Positions 1-12,500 of a stretch of 64,000 bases of DNA are shown here, in pieces. Every line of letters starts with the position of its first letter. Position 1 is the stretch's first letter. The notes below the pieces were generated by a model. That model was not told the DNA's origin, searched no databases, and saw nothing but the letters and a program-made list of their open reading frames with translations. The DNA is from Siphonodentalium dalli (Eukaryota; Mollusca; Scaphopoda; Gadilida; Siphonodentaliidae): NCBI GenBank assembly GCA_032622095.1, contig CP136064.1:189895794-189959793 (forward strand). Direction: 5' to 3'. The translations under genes were made by a program, and so were the position numbers.

Positions 1-485
1 ACATTTTTAAGTATTACTATAGAGACATACAGTTATGTCCCTGGTCCCAGTCTATTTAATCTGGTGACCCCATCTGAATAAATTTGAATCCCAGATACCA
101 AAGAACCCTTCATACTAAATATCAATAAAATAGACCTGATGGTCTGTGTGAAGGAAGCATATTAAGAGGAAAACTTTCCTTTGCTTGACCCCTCGTTGAC
201 AAGTTGACCCCATTTAAAACCAATGACCCCATTTGAAAAAAAAAATCTGAACTCCAGGTCACCCAAGGACTGTTCATACCAAATATGAACCCGTTCAACC
301 TGATGGTACAGCAGAAGAGGTAGTTTTTAAGAATTACTATGGAGAGCAAGAGTTATGGCCCTGCCTTCATAACCATTTGATAGAGTGACCTCATTTAAAC
401 AAATATGAATGTAAGTCACCTAGGGAACATCTACACCAAATATGAACCCATTCAGTCTAGAGAAGATGTGAGCTCAAAAATTACA
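1..485 (+). repeat. Pearl-like core repeat array (partial, cut by window edge)
   Basis: Diverged monomers repeat the order: GACC..CATTTGA, AATCTGAA, CAGTCACC, a TACCAAATATGAACC segment and an AATTACTATGGAGAG segment followed by GTTATGGCCCTG. The same monomers are better preserved at 2500-3240. The block ends with GATGTGAGCTC near 470, like the end of the intact array, but lacks the GACG tract. Confidence 0.65.
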
Positions 486-596
486 TTTCATTGAACAAAT
501 CTGTAAATCACCCCCACCCCCAACACAGTGGCGACATCCCTGCAAGAATATGACATACATTATTTATTTGGATGCCTATTGCCTTAACAAAATTAC

Positions 597-714
597 CATG
601 ACCTGGAAAGCCAGTGCATTCTCTTTTATATGGGAGGCTTCCCATGGGAGCATATATAAGAGAATGCACAAGCACAGGGTCTCACCAGCACAACTCTGGT
701 CATGAAATGGTTAA
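597..714. repeat. T2-family fragment, single hairpin
   Basis: AGCCAGTGCATTCTCTTTTATA and TATATAAGAGAATGCAC form the arms. The right end GGTCATGAAATGGTTAA resembles the T2 terminus. The left TTAA end is missing or decayed. Confidence 0.6.
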
Positions 715-960
715 TATTAATAGTAAAAATAAACTTTATCTTTCAAACAGGCAATTTGTATCTGAGATAAACATGGGATAAAATTCCATTCATAAAGCCA
801 CTATCAGCAACAAGAATGTCTGGGAGACCTGTTGACATGAAGATAATTAATGATGGCACAAACATTTGCCCAGTGATACCAATGTATTGTGTTACTCCTA
901 CAGCTGTGTTCAAAACAAGGATTTACATCCACACCTAAATATTTAAACCCATTTGGTCTT

Positions 961-1105
961 TAATATGTATCTGGAGAAGAAAACAATTGATGGACGGATA
1001 GAGACATGACAGATAGATGGATGGGAAAACAGTCTGACATAGATACTGACAAATTCAATCCAATATACCCCCCCCCCCAAGTTTTCTTTTCAGGTATAAT
1101 GAGTT
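961..1105 (+). repeat. Decayed pearl-like element tail with C-tract
   Basis: A degraded GACGGA/GATGGA/GACA run (about 988-1025) is followed by AATCCAATATA and a 12-C tract. This is the same order as the tail of the element at 10188-10791 (GACG tract, CAATCCAGTATACCCCCC). Confidence 0.5.
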
Positions 1106-1173
1106 CAATTGGATACTGGTGGTTAAGAACATAATATTCGAACAGCCAAGCCTGAACATAGTGTCTGACATTT

Positions 1174-1267
1174 GCACAATGAGGTCCCATAAGGGTGAAT
1201 TTAATGACACAATCCTGCAATGCGGGCTAGCATCACCAAATTCACCCTCTGAGGACCTCATTCTGTG
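1174..1267. repeat. Foldback hairpin, copy A
   Basis: Arms AATGAGGTCC..AGGGTGAATTT and AAATTCACCCT..GGACCTCATT are inverted around a short loop. A related hairpin occurs at 1464-1556. Confidence 0.6.
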
Positions 1268-1463
1268 TAGGCCTCAACTGCTATGGGAGACATAGCATTA
1301 GATTGAAGTTCTCCAGTTAAAGTTGGCGATGTGCACCCACTGGGCACCTCAATTATGCATTTTATATTCACAAATTAGGGGATATAGAAACTAAATAGAA
1401 GGGAAAAAGTAAGTAAAAATGTCAATTTAAGTGCCTATATACTTCCCAGAAGATGAGGCTTAA

Positions 1464-1556
1464 GCAGAATGAGGACCCTGGCTAGTGTATTTGGTGATGA
1501 TAGTCTGCTGTGCAGGGTAGCATAACTAAATTCACCCTCTGGGAACCTCATTCTGC
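1464..1556. repeat. Foldback hairpin, copy B
   Basis: GCAGAATGAGG at the left and CCTCATTCTGC at the right form inverted ends. The interior shares AAATTCACCCTCTG with copy A, so the two are related. Confidence 0.6.
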
Positions 1557-1689
1557 AAATGCCAGACACACTAAATTCAGGTTAGAGAACAATAATTTGT
1601 TTTTATTTTAATAACACACATTGGCATGAGTGCTGTCTGGTGCATTAAGTTCACACCTGTCAGCCTGATAAACATCTCAATTGATGCCT

Positions 1690-2318
1690 GTGTGTGTATT
1701 TATATTAACTCACCCACTATTTTTAAAAAAACCAAGAACATCTTGGTCCCAACAACTACCATTCCATTCTTATCCAACTACATGGAACAACTTGGATAAT
1801 GAATTTACATCATACCAATCCAGACACACACTCAAACGCCGTGTACATGCCGATTGCATTAAAAAATATGCTGCAACAATTAAATGCAACAATCAAAGAT
1901 GTCCCGACTGTGTGGTAGCTCGTCAATAGTGTAACCTCCCGTACATATATCGCAATCTACAACCTCACTCAGCACACTCCTACTCGACTTCCAAAGAACA
2001 TGACACTGACAAGAAAGAGACAAACCATCGAGTAACCAATAAACGATTTATATATACGTATACCCTCCATTATATAATTATATAATCCTATAAATGGAAC
2101 CATTATGTAATACATAATTTCACAGCCGTGCATTGTACAATAAATCTTGACCGCCTATATATGTTAACATTTATTCATCTCTAAGGGGGTGACAGTAAGA
2201 CAGTCTAGCCTGACTATGCCACCCCCTCGAATATACATTACAATATTTGTCAAATGTATTATGTATTAATTTATATATGTATATTGAAATAAAATATCCT
2301 ATCCTATCCTATCCTTAA
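1690..2318 (+). mobile_element. LINE 3' end: reverse-transcriptase C-terminus, 3' UTR and TATCC tail
   Basis: The frame ending at 1929 reads SYPTTWNNLDNEF, HTLKRRVHADCIKKYAATI and CNNQRCPDC. This is the pattern of the extreme C-terminus of many animal non-LTR retrotransposon polymerases (Pro-x-x-Trp-Asn-x-Leu, then Lys-rich helix, then Cys-x-x-Cys-x-x-Cys). About 360 bases of untranslated sequence follow, with a G-rich/C-rich hairpin (AAGGGGGTGACAGT / TGCCACCCCCTCG), and the element ends in a short (ATCCT)n repeat at 2296-2317, a typical LINE tail. Everything 5' of this is missing: it is a 5'-truncated copy. The exact clade is not certain. Confidence 0.7.
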
Positions 2319-2519
2319 CTCTCTCTGTCTGTAGCTAATACAATTGACTTAATATGCTGGTGGGGGAGATCCTGTGAGTTAGGAAATGAGATAGGGTGGA
2401 ATGCTGTTGGTTGGGGGCAGGGTGGGGTTCTGGGTCATGTGGGGGAGGGTGATAATTTTTTTGTATGTTAAATTGATCAAGGAGTTCCTGAATTTTTTAT
2501 TATTTTTTTGGGAATTATG

Positions 2520-3360
2520 GCCCTGCCTGCACCCGAATTTGACCCAGTGACCCCATTTGAACAAATCTGAACCCCAGTCATTCAATGACCCCACATACCA
2601 AATATAAACTAAATCGGCACAATGGTTATAGACAAGAAGTCGTTATAAGAATTACCAAGGAGGAATATAGTTATGGCCCTGGTTTCGCAACTGTTTGACA
2701 CAGTGACCTCATTTGAACAAATCTGAATGACAGTCACCTAGGGAACATCCACACCAAATATGATCAAAATACAAAAATGTATTTTTTTGGTTTTTAGAGT
2801 TATGTCCCTGGCTCTGCCCCTAATGACCCAGTGATCCAATTTGAACAAATCTGATTCCCAGTCACCCAAGGTCCCTCAGTACCAAATATAAGCTAAATCG
2901 GCCGAATATTTTTGTAGATGAAGTCATTGTAAGAATTACTATGAGTTATGGCCCTGGTTTCTCAACTAATTGACCGGGTGACCTCATTTGAACAAATCTG
3001 AACACCAGTCACCCAAGGACCCTCCATACCAAATATTAGCTAAATCGGCACAATGGTTATGGACAAGAAGTTGTTGTAAGAATTACTGTGGAGGAATAGA
3101 GTTATGACCCTGGTTTGGCAACTATTTGACCCAGTGACCTCATTTGAACAAATCTGAATGAGAGTCACCTAGGGAACATCCACACCAAATATGAACCAAT
3201 TTGGTATGATGGTTTCAGAGGAGAAGATGTTTTTAGAAAAGTTGACGGACGGACAGACGGACAGACGGACAGACAGACAGACGGACAGACGGACGGACGG
3301 ACGACGGACGAGGAGTGATGACTATAGCTCCACCGGAGACTTCGTCTCAGGTGAGCTAAA
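2520..3360 (+). mobile_element. Pearl-like (Helentron-type, non-autonomous) element with core repeats
   Basis: Five tandem monomers can be phased on TTTGAACAAATCTGA-like words at 2556, 2712, 2840, 2987 and 3143, that is 128-156 bases apart. They lead into a GACGGACA microsatellite (3244-3304) and then a hairpin TAGCTCC..ACC / GGTGAGCTA with inner GAGAC/GTCTC (3322-3358). Core tandem repeats, then a GACG microsatellite, then a 3' hairpin is the layout described for bivalve pearl elements and Helentron-derived non-autonomous elements. No protein is encoded. Confidence 0.65.
3244..3304 (+). repeat. (GACGGACA)n microsatellite
   Basis: An imperfect run of GACG and GACA units at the 3' part of the pearl-like element. 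Confidence 0.9.
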
Positions 3361-3562
3361 AATGGAGGTGGAGACTAAACATTGGGTCGGAAGGGGATGT
3401 AAATCTAGCATTTTTTTTATATTGGCCTTAGTGGAGCACATCTACGCACTAATCGCGACTCATTGGGGAATTTTCAGGCGCCAATATTTTGTCTGGGTTC
3501 TGGGCATTCGTCGGTATTTCCAGCGTTCTCGCAGGTGTGAGCGGTATCATCTTTTGGGGATG

Positions 3563-3810
3563 TTAACCATTTCTATACTAAATACTCATTGATGAGTAGT
3601 TCCCTTAGGAAATGTTCAGATAACAACCATATGTAGTTTGTTGTACTTATTATCTGAACATTTCCCATCGATACATTTGAATCCTTCTGTACCTGTATTA
3701 TCTTTTCGTCTGCCTGACGTCTGCTTTTATTACCTGAACATCCCTCCAAATAAATATTAGACCATTCCATTTAGTATACTTTGATATCCATTTAGTATAG
3801 AAATGGTTAA
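3563..3810. mobile_element. TTAA MITE, family T1
   Basis: TTAACCATTTCTATACTAAAT at the left is matched by inverted ATTTAGTATAGAAATGGTTAA at the right. An inner hairpin has GGAAATGTTCAGATAA and TTATCTGAACATTTCC arms. The TTAA at both ends is what piggyBac-type transposition leaves. Confidence 0.75.
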
Positions 3811-3875
3811 CATCCACATTTTCTCTTTTCTCCCCCATTTTCGCAGCATCGGCTATTTCATCAAGTTCCCTGCTG

Positions 3876-3930
3876 TGACAACCCCACCATGAGTATATAC
3901 CTTAATACATACTCATGGGGGGTTGTCGCA
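3876..3930. repeat. Near-perfect stem-loop
   Basis: TGACAACCCCACCATGAGTA pairs with TACTCATGGGGGGTTGTCG around a small AT loop, a stem of about 24 pairs. No function is evident. Confidence 0.7.
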
Positions 3931-4842
3931 CAAGGGGACCTGTGGCCTAACTGCGATGTTTTGAGTTTGTCGTGATGACTGATTATTGCATCTAACAGAA
4001 CTAGATACCGGTTCGCCATGTACCTATTTAATGTAAAATCTCTGCATTGCGAATTTTGTTAACATCAGATATTACAAGAATCGAAGCAATCATTCCGGAA
4101 CTCGAAAGGATGAAGTTGAAATTATTCCCTGGCCTCGGATTTGTCCACATCAAGGTTGCGGACAACATCACTGCCCAGTAATAATAATGGAAATTAACCA
4201 GCGAAGTTGGCGATCAACACACGTGTATATGCATATATTACTTATGCAATAATAGTTTGAACGGTCCACTTACGAGAAAAGGCACCTCCACCTATTTTTC
4301 AGGTGGTTTCCACATAACACATTTGAGAGTTCTTTTCTTGAACGTCATCGCTATACGATAGGTCTTCTTTGAGTATTAAACCATGATTAAATCAATCGCT
4401 GGTTGAACAAAACCCTAGTTACCCTACCATTTTGATTGGATTTGATGGAAATTTAATTCTGGTGATTTCGATTTCTTCCGAAATATGAAATACGTACCCA
4501 TTCTCTGGTGATGCTATGGTTACGCCACTGTAATTTATATGCTTATTCCCGACAGCAAACCAAAGGAAACTTTATAATGATGTAATCATGCTATCAGGAC
4601 GTATGTGCAGCCACTGCAACCGAAGTCAAGTGCAGAACACTTGATGGTCGAGTTCACCAAGGACTGGCAAGCAAAGTACACCAAAACCTCTGCAATGATT
4701 GCAATCGGGGGGAAATGCCCTTGTTTTAACAAAGGAAATGTTGAACAAATAATAATAGGCACTTAGGTCATGATAGTCGCGTGGGATGTTGGATTAGATT
4801 TGATCAGACTTGGTAAGTAGGCGAAGAGCATACACAAACAGG

Positions 4843-4981
4843 GTATATGCTTATCATATATCCCATTGTATGGAGGCACTGGGTGGGCTCATATACCCGA
4901 TTGTATTGATGCACTGGGTATGCTTATCATATATCAATTGCATAGAGGCACTGGGCAGGCTTATCATATAGCCGATTGTAT
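4843..4981 (+). repeat. Tandem repeat, about 47-bp unit x 3
   Basis: The units share CTTATCATATA..CCATTGTAT..AGGCACTGGG..GGCT. The copies differ by small substitutions and indels. From 3930 to 4840 and from 4990 to 5500 I see only AT-rich unique sequence. Confidence 0.7.
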
Positions 4982-5500
4982 ATATATGTCCATGCATGTT
5001 ACGATTGGAAAGTCACAGTGAGCTTGAAAATAGGTCCCGATTTTTCACCCATGTTTGGGTTTGAACCCACGACCTATTGTCTAGCCCAAACTGCGATTAT
5101 GGTATCCACGTCCCAAAATACCTCGGCTACGATGACATCGTTTGAAAAGAAGCCCGTTTATAATATTTGCAGACATTCTAACCAAGTGTAGTTTTGGTCT
5201 AGGTAGCGTATATGACGCAATTGATACGAACAGGCGAAAAGATGAGCTGCCGCTGCAAACAAATATATTTTGATACCCACAAGAGAAGAAAAAGATTTCG
5301 ACTATTATATGTCACTTTTAATCGTTTTATTTCTAGAAAACAATCAGATAAATAAGAGTATTTCCAACGTTCACTTCCTACACAAAGTTCCTATTATTTA
5401 CAAAAATATATACATTTTGTACATGAATATTTACAACCTTTACACATTTTAATAGATCATCTACATGCACGTTGCGTATTCTGAAACACCATAATAACAA

Positions 5501-5751
5501 TTAACCCTTCAATGACTGGAGCTTCCTGGAATTTTGCGAATTCCTGTGCCAATGCATGTTTTTACATATGCGAGTCTCCCATAGAGAGCCTATAATATAT
5601 AAGATAATACATTGGCCTAACAATATTTACATTGACCATGTAAACCAGTGCATTCTCTTATATATGCCAGGCTCCCAATTTGAGACTAGAACATATAAGA
5701 TAATGCACTGGCACATATCTTTAATGCTGCACCAGCGCATCAAAGGGTTAA
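5501..5751. mobile_element. TTAA MITE with twin palindromes, family T2
   Basis: The ends are TTAACCCTTCAATGACTGG and inverted GCATCAAAGGGTTAA. Inside are two hairpins built from CCAGTGCATTCTCTTATATATGC-type arms, separated by a linker with AACAATATTTAC. A close relative is at 36996-37254. Confidence 0.7.
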
Positions 5752-5887
5752 GATTTGGGATCTTTCTTCCCTGCACTGTTCATCTAGACTCATCGAACAG
5801 CAACACTAATTATGACATCAATAAACATATGCTTCTATCAGAACAAAATATTTGTTGCTTAATTTTTCCCCACAAATAAATACTGAA

Positions 5888-6372
5888 CACCTTTCGCATA
5901 ATGAACTACTACTGATAAGAATTACGAATAGTAGTCTAATAGCTAATAGTAGTCTAATAGCTAATAGGAGTCTAATAGCTAATAGTAGTCTAATAGCTAA
6001 TAGTAGTCGTAAATTGTTCGGACGGTTCAAAAAACCTTTTCGCAGAATTGACGACTATATATACAAGTCCGTTCGTGAGAAAATTGTTTTGTTCAAACTT
6101 CTTCCCACTCAGAGTAAGTTGATACGGTTATGTTTGTCGTGATTATTTTGTACTTAATTGTGTTGTTGTCAGGTCATAGTCAGTGTTAGGTTCGATGATT
6201 ATTTGCAAAGCTCTCGTACACATCCTTGGGTTCTCGAAACAGTAATCGTAACTACGGATGTGGCAGTAACTACGGATGTGGCAATACGACAACTGATAGA
6301 AGAACACACATTCTGGTGACGTAGTACTCTCTTCGTAATTCTTATCAGTAGTAGTTCATTATGCGAAGGATG
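5888..6372 (+). mobile_element. Inverted-repeat MITE (TIR CACCTTTCGCAT), copy 1
   Basis: About 40 terminal bases (CACCTTTCGCATAATGAACT onward) recur inverted at 6332-6372 with two or three mismatches. It holds an expanded 18-bp minisatellite. A second copy in the opposite orientation is at 9662-10032; both share the interior word GTAATCGTAACTACGGAT. Non-coding. Confidence 0.75.
5924..6010 (+). repeat. 18-bp minisatellite (TAGTCTAATAGCTAATAG) x about 5
   Basis: Almost perfect units inside the MITE. The sister copy at 9662-10032 carries only a trace of this unit, so the array expanded in this copy. Open frames here on both strands are a product of the repeat. Confidence 0.85.
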
Positions 6373-6399
6373 TATATTATGTGACAATTTTTTTTACTA

Positions 6400-9099
6400 T
6401 TTGTACTACTACGCTTCTGAAGATTCATAACATATGGTTCAATAAATTCTAAAGATGCTGCATCTCTTCCCTGAAATTTCTGTATTGCTCATGATGTATA
6501 CAACGAAAATTTTGAATCAAAGACAATATTCAACAGGAGCTTCGGGCAAATATTTTCACTACAAAGAACGGGGACGGGAACTATTACTAATTCAGAACAA
6601 TTTTATTAAAATTCTCTCCTTTAATACACGTTTAAGTGAAATATATATAATACATTATATCTCTGATGCTCTGATGCAGGTGTTTCAGGAATAATAACTT
6701 ATACGTGTCTTCAAAATTAATTTCGTATAATTATTTTTGTTGCAGTGTGACACCAATTGTTTCTTATGTTTAAGGGGGGGCTATTAAGTGTAATCCAAAC
6801 CATTTTCATGAAGATTTGTTAGTGTTGGAAGTGTTGTCTGGGAGAGAGATCCGATATTCTGCTTTATGAATAGGAACTACATGTATACACGCATCCTATA
6901 TAAGAAAGGTTAATATGCACATAGATTTTGGAGCTACTAATATAAGGCGCGCTATGGATTGGTCGGTATTAATATCCGATAACATTTAAAACTAAATTTA
7001 TTAGCTTGATTACATTAAATGCCGACATTTAGAAACTGTCGTTTGTGTCCATAATACACTGTCATCGGAACCAGCCGAGAGGGCGAAATGAGCGAATGTT
7101 TTGCCTTTGCATTGTGATTTTCACCACATATTGGCATAATGTCAGACAAATCAGTTGCAAATATATAGGTTCCATAAAATCTTAACTCGTAAATTTGTCA
7201 TGTGAAACAATTAAGTTTGGACCATGGAAGCTAATGAATGGGTTGGTTAACATAAATTTGCAATGCACATGTTAAAGATCGCAAGGCTATACTGATCAAT
7301 GTTTTTGGAAACCAGAATATAGTAGGTATACACAAGTATAGACAATTATAAATAACAGAAAATTGGGATATGCATTATCCCAATTTCAAGAATAACAAAT
7401 TATTAACGTGTTCAATATTGTACAAATACTGACCGTTCAATTATACAGTTCACCTTTCACGCAACTGACTCGTAAACCCAGTATGCCAGTGAAGTAACAG
7501 CAAAGCAGACATGTATGTTCAAACGAACACACTGACCACACTATATATGTATTATTACTTTAGAAGCTGAGAGTAAACGTCACCAATAGTGTTTCCTGAT
7601 AACCGGATCAATGTGTGAACGGTGATTCTTAAGGTTGGGTTTACACAGCTGGCAACATTGTCTGGCAAATGTTCATGCAATTCATTACCGATGACTATCT
7701 ATTGCATACTTCTGCGTGAAAACAAAAATAGGAAATAAGAAAGTGTTTTAGATTTTTGTATCTCTGACAAGAGCTATGAAATGGCACAAGAGATTACGCG
7801 ATTGATTCTTGCCAAAACTTTGAACGCTCTATTCTGGCAAACTTATGGTGCAGAATTACTTGTGGAATTACAGAGATCCCACTTCTCGTGTATGATATAG
7901 AAAAAGGGTGACGGTGTGCATTGGATAAGCGTTTTGTCGTTAATGTCCTAACACAATCTACTTCTGTGACGAATTGTCTGCAAGAATTTCAAGGCAAATT
8001 TGTAATCGTAGCCCAAATGTTCAATAAACTTCGTACACATGCAATATGTCTCACTGACTACAGACGCATTGATAAATCAAATTATCAATTAATATGGTTA
8101 ATCTTATACTCTGTTCAGATATGCTATTCGCATGTCAAGTTTAATAGACTTGGTTGGACCTGTGATTATTCATCCAAAGTTCTAGTTATAAACATGGAGA
8201 TCATGTGTATAAATTCCTTATTTGAATTCCACACGTGTCGTGTGCCCATTCAGGTACATGTTACATACTTGTGTTAAAAGTATTGCTATAATTATAGCTT
8301 AACGTCGTTCCTAAATTTTCCGTAGACGAGTTTGAAATATAACACATTTCAACCTCAATATTCCAGTTCAAGATCTGCAACTATATATAAACTCATTGGC
8401 TAGAATAACGTACATACATCTGTACGTGAAAAACCATGAATGAATTGAATAGACAGACGTGAAGACAAACTACCTCATCATTTGCGATAGGGGATGAAGT
8501 ACTTTGATTAGAAAATATGTTTCCACCTGCACTGTTTTTCGGCGATTACACGAAGAGTGCGTTGTTCAGAAGGTTCGTTGTTAATAACTATTAACAATTT
8601 AACAATTCGATTATCGCACTTGATTGTCTCAACTCAAAAAGTACTTAATATTGGTCACGATTTAGGGAAACTATTGTTGGAATAGCTAAATATTTCGACA
8701 AATGTCCTTGAAAGTTTGAAATTTTTCACGCAACCGAATCAGGGCGTTTCTCAACTTTGGCAACCATGTGTCCTTTCTTTCATTGTAGTAACATACATAT
8801 AAGATATTTAATACCTTTTTAGAACAATGAACCTTCTGAAAACGACAATTCTGACAGAACCAATCTAGATATAAAGATCTGTACAAATAATGTGGCGTGT
8901 TGGTCTTCTTGTCTCTGGAAGTTTCCACCACAACAGGCTAATAATAACACCCGTTTCGTTCCGATTGTGACTAGAACCATGTTTTCACCGAGCACTTATA
9001 TGCGAGCACGAATCTCGCGAACAAACACTGACTGAGTCGATGCGTGTTGCGAACATGGCACCAACTTGACTAGAGCGGCTAAGATAGTAAGCCAGTGTG
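6400..9099. other. Downstream flank of the FReD gene, no further gene seen
   Basis: AT-rich sequence with short chance frames. A 28-bp palindrome with AATTGGGA/TCCCAATT arms sits at 7361-7388. The part next to 9100 should include the 3' UTR of the FReD gene. Confidence 0.5.
8807..8812 (-). promoter_or_regulatory. Candidate polyadenylation signal of the FReD gene
   Basis: On the minus strand this reads ATTAAA, about 290 bases past the stop codon. It is the first common poly(A) hexamer variant I saw downstream of the stop. In AT-rich DNA such hexamers arise by chance, so the support is weak. Confidence 0.25.
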
Positions 9100-9548
9100 T
9101 CATATTTCATTTGTTATCGTTGGAGATCCAGTTATTGACCCTCTCGTTGGAGCTGGTTTGATCATCATCCGCACCTCTTTCAGAGAAGAATAGTGATCAA
9201 CTGAGTTCCACAGAATACCGTCCCTTTTGAAGTAACTCTTGTGCGACCCCTGGTGGTAATATCGTCCATTAAGATGCGCAGTGAAGCAGTCATTGAACCA
9301 CCACGCTCCATGAAAATGTTCCGCGCAGTTGTTATAGTAACGGTCGTCGTTATCGCGGTCACGTGTGCTAAATGCCATTCCGTTATGACTCTTCCACTTC
9401 GTAGTCATGGAGTCCCCAGCGTTACCATGGTATCCGTGAACATGCAGCTTGTACAGATTTTTCTCGCTCTCTATTCGGAAGTAGTCGTATTCGGCGAAGG
9501 ATTTCTGGCCGTTGAATCGTACCATCTCAATTCGCAGCATCGTATCAC
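9100..9548 (-). CDS. FReD gene exon 4: calcium loop, C-terminal half and stop
   Basis: 449 bases follow an excellent acceptor (TTTTCTTGATCTCCAG, AG at 9550-9549). It encodes the second half of the domain: an Ala-Glu-Tyr-Asp-Tyr-Phe strand, the calcium-binding DRDND (residues 333-337), Cys344 and Cys357 spaced 13 apart, and the His-Gly-Ala-Trp-Trp-Phe-Asn-Asp-Cys turn that forms part of the ligand pocket in this family. It ends near VRMMIKP, the usual end of the domain, followed by a 16-residue Ser/Thr-rich tail and TGA at 9102-9100. No residue typical of the fold is obviously missing, so the domain is probably functional. Confidence 0.93.
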
Positions 9549-12500
9549 CTGGAGATCAAGAAAAGAGTTTGTGAAATCATTGGAAAAAATGGACAACGAG
9601 GCTTAAATACTTTATACTAAAAAGTAAGTCGAAATTACAGTAGACAATATATCATATTAGTCACCTTTCGCACAATGAACTACTACTTATAATAATAACG
9701 AATATAGGGTATTATACTGCGTCATTAGAATTGTTGTTATTTCTATCAGTTGTTCTTTTGTCATATCCGTAGTTACGATTACGGTTTCGAAAAGCCAAGT
9801 ACGTGAACTCATCGAACCTACCACTGATTATGACCTATTAACAACACTATTAATCACAAAACAATCAATGCAAGCAGAATTGTATCACGTTACTGCGAAT
9901 GCCAAGAAGTTTGAAACGCACCATTTTCTCACAAACGGACTCGAATGGCCGTCGATTCTGTAATATTTTACACCTATACTATTATTAGCTATTCGTAATA
10001 CTTATTGGTTGTAGTTCAATAGGCGTCAAATGTTGCATGGTTTCAAACTTCTCCTTATCAGAGGTTCCACTAAACTATTGAATTACCAACTTTTTGTGAA
10101 CATACAATCATAAGTTCTCCGTTGTTTTGCGTACCAATCTAGAAAGCTATACAACTTGCAACAAGAGGTGTGCACTCGAGTGCTAGCATACCCCCACCGT
10201 GGCAAATTCTACCCGCATTATCCGTAAACTCAACCAAAAAGATTTTTAACTTTAAAGAAAAATTCGGACTAATAATATCAATATGGTGTCACAAGAAGCT
10301 TGTACAGAAAAAATTACTCAAATCGGTTCATATTTGTTAAAGTTATTAAGTCAGACATAATTTTCTAAGTCAAAATAAGTCGAAAATGAGGTGTAATATT
10401 ACGAAAAACAGTCTGAGCCAACCACTAGCCGCATCATGTAGAGAGGGTATTGTGAGAAGCATGTATACCAAAAATTATTGAAATCGGTTCATATTTGTTA
10501 AAGTTATTAAGTCGGACAGAATTTTCTAAGTCAAAATAAGTCGAAAAAGAGGCGTAACTTGAAGAAAAAAAAGTCGGACCGAACCGCAATTAGCATCATG
10601 CGAAGAGACCGTCCTAAGGAGATTGCATACAATTTTTTTTTGAAATCGGTTCATAGTTGTTCGAGTTATGAGGTCGGACGGACGGACGGACACACGGATG
10701 TAGAAAGTGTGACGGACGGACGGACAGACGGACGGACGGACGGACGCAGTCAATCCAGTATACCCCCCTTTTTCTTCGAAAGTGGGGGTATAATTATAGT
10801 CTGTCAAATAGTACAATGTATATTTAGATGGGTCAATAGTGTATGGTAAATTGCACGAAAGCATATGCTAAACAGGCCAATGTCAGATCAAATTCGGCCC
10901 ATCCCTTTAATGTATTACATATGATGGTTGTTAGGGGCAAGGCATGTGCATGTAGATTGGGGGTAGTTAGTTTGCTTATTATGATAAAATTAATGGCTGC
11001 ACAGAGTCATTATTCGATCACAATTGCACATAGTCCAAATGTTATGGCGATAATTCCAACGCCCTCTTCGTCAGTTACCACGCAGATAAACGGCAAATTA
11101 GATATTACTATTATCAATCATTCGTAACAACAAACCTTGCTTTGTGAGTCTGTGGATATTGTCGTTTCCTAACCAGAACTCTCCCTCCATTATGCCAAAA
11201 CCTTTCTTGTATTTTTCCCATTTCTGGTAGAAGTCAACAAGACCGTCTGTCCGTCTTTGTATCGTTGTCCATCCTGCGACAAATAAATATAAATCAAATG
11301 TCAATTGTGCATCATTTCCCCGTGCAATATGATGAGAAAGATAGATAGAAAAACTTTAATATACTCTGATTACCTTGTTATATACATTATTTAATTTGTA
11401 AATCATTTGGAACATAGCCAATTTACCAACCGTCGTGACAAAGACCAAAGTTAGAGTTTTGCTACGTCTACTAGATGAGAAACCGAAATAGACACAAAAA
11501 CTAGGTTGATCTACACATATGATGGGGAGAACGAATCGAATCGAATCCTTTAGCGATGTTGGTCAGCTATCCCGACGATATGTTCGATTGAGTAACCCTT
11601 TCGTTAGGGTTAATGAATGAGCTACTGGACATTAGGAAATTAGATGGTCAAGCCCGAATGTCCAGCCGCGAGTCCATTAACCGACTTAAAACACAGTGTT
11701 ATGATATACAAGGAGAAATTATTGTTATACAGATGAAAAATTACGATAAATGAGACGTATATGAACTTTGTCTATAAAAATAGTCCTTGGCTGACAACAA
11801 AACCGCGCCCCTTGAAACGGTTCGTGTTGTTGAAGGTTACATTTGGACTTTGATATTTGTTTTGCGTTGTACATATAGGTAGTATATATACGTAATACAT
11901 ACTGCCAATGTAAGTATATGTAGTTTGGGCACGTATGTATATAAGGATATATTTACTCGAACAATGCCTTCATATCAGAAGAAAAACAGTAAATCTATTA
12001 CTGATAACGTGTTATGTTTCAATGTGATAACTACCCCCTGGTATGCAAATGAGCAGCACGCCTATGCCGAAATGAATTACGTTGGGTACATAAGCACTAT
12101 ACAAACGTTTGTTTTTGTTGGCGGATGTTGAAGCGAACTACATCTCTATTAAAGATCTCCGTGGGATCGCATTATACATACAGTGTGAGACATGAACGTT
12201 TTAGATTACGAATATCGACTTGTGGTATGGTATAAAGTATCCATTCGGACGGTAGAAAGGCTGGGTTTTAAGTATACCTATACTATACTTTAGAGACTGC
12301 CAAATTAGGGAATACATGTAAAACTTTTCTTTTCAAAACCGAAAAACCACAAACCGTTCTGAATTTCATGATATTATGCACATTGTGACAACCGCAGGGA
12401 ATATGTTTACAAAAACAGACGTCTGAGTCACAGATTGTCACATTCCGGCGTTGACGATGCCGTACCAGCTTATTCAGCTATAGTGATGCCTCATTACTGA

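Larger units (their letters stand above)
9549..11135 (-). other. Intron 3 of the FReD gene (1.6 kb)
   Basis: A GT-AG intron almost filled by two repeats: the inverted-repeat element at 9662-10032 and the pearl-like element at 10188-10791. The last 340 bases hold nothing recognisable apart from the donor of exon 3. Confidence 0.75.

Noticed and set aside
5051-5125. B-box-like GTGGGTTCAAACCC on the minus strand
   Set aside because: No acceptable A box or cloverleaf; a chance or very old SINE match.
8686-8931. Minus-strand frame with ILYVCYYNERKDTWLPK, faintly like a Nudix start
   Set aside because: Only about 17 residues are suggestive and the Nudix box (GX5EX7REUXEEXGU) is absent. It lies in the presumed 3' UTR of the FReD gene. 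A profile search would decide.
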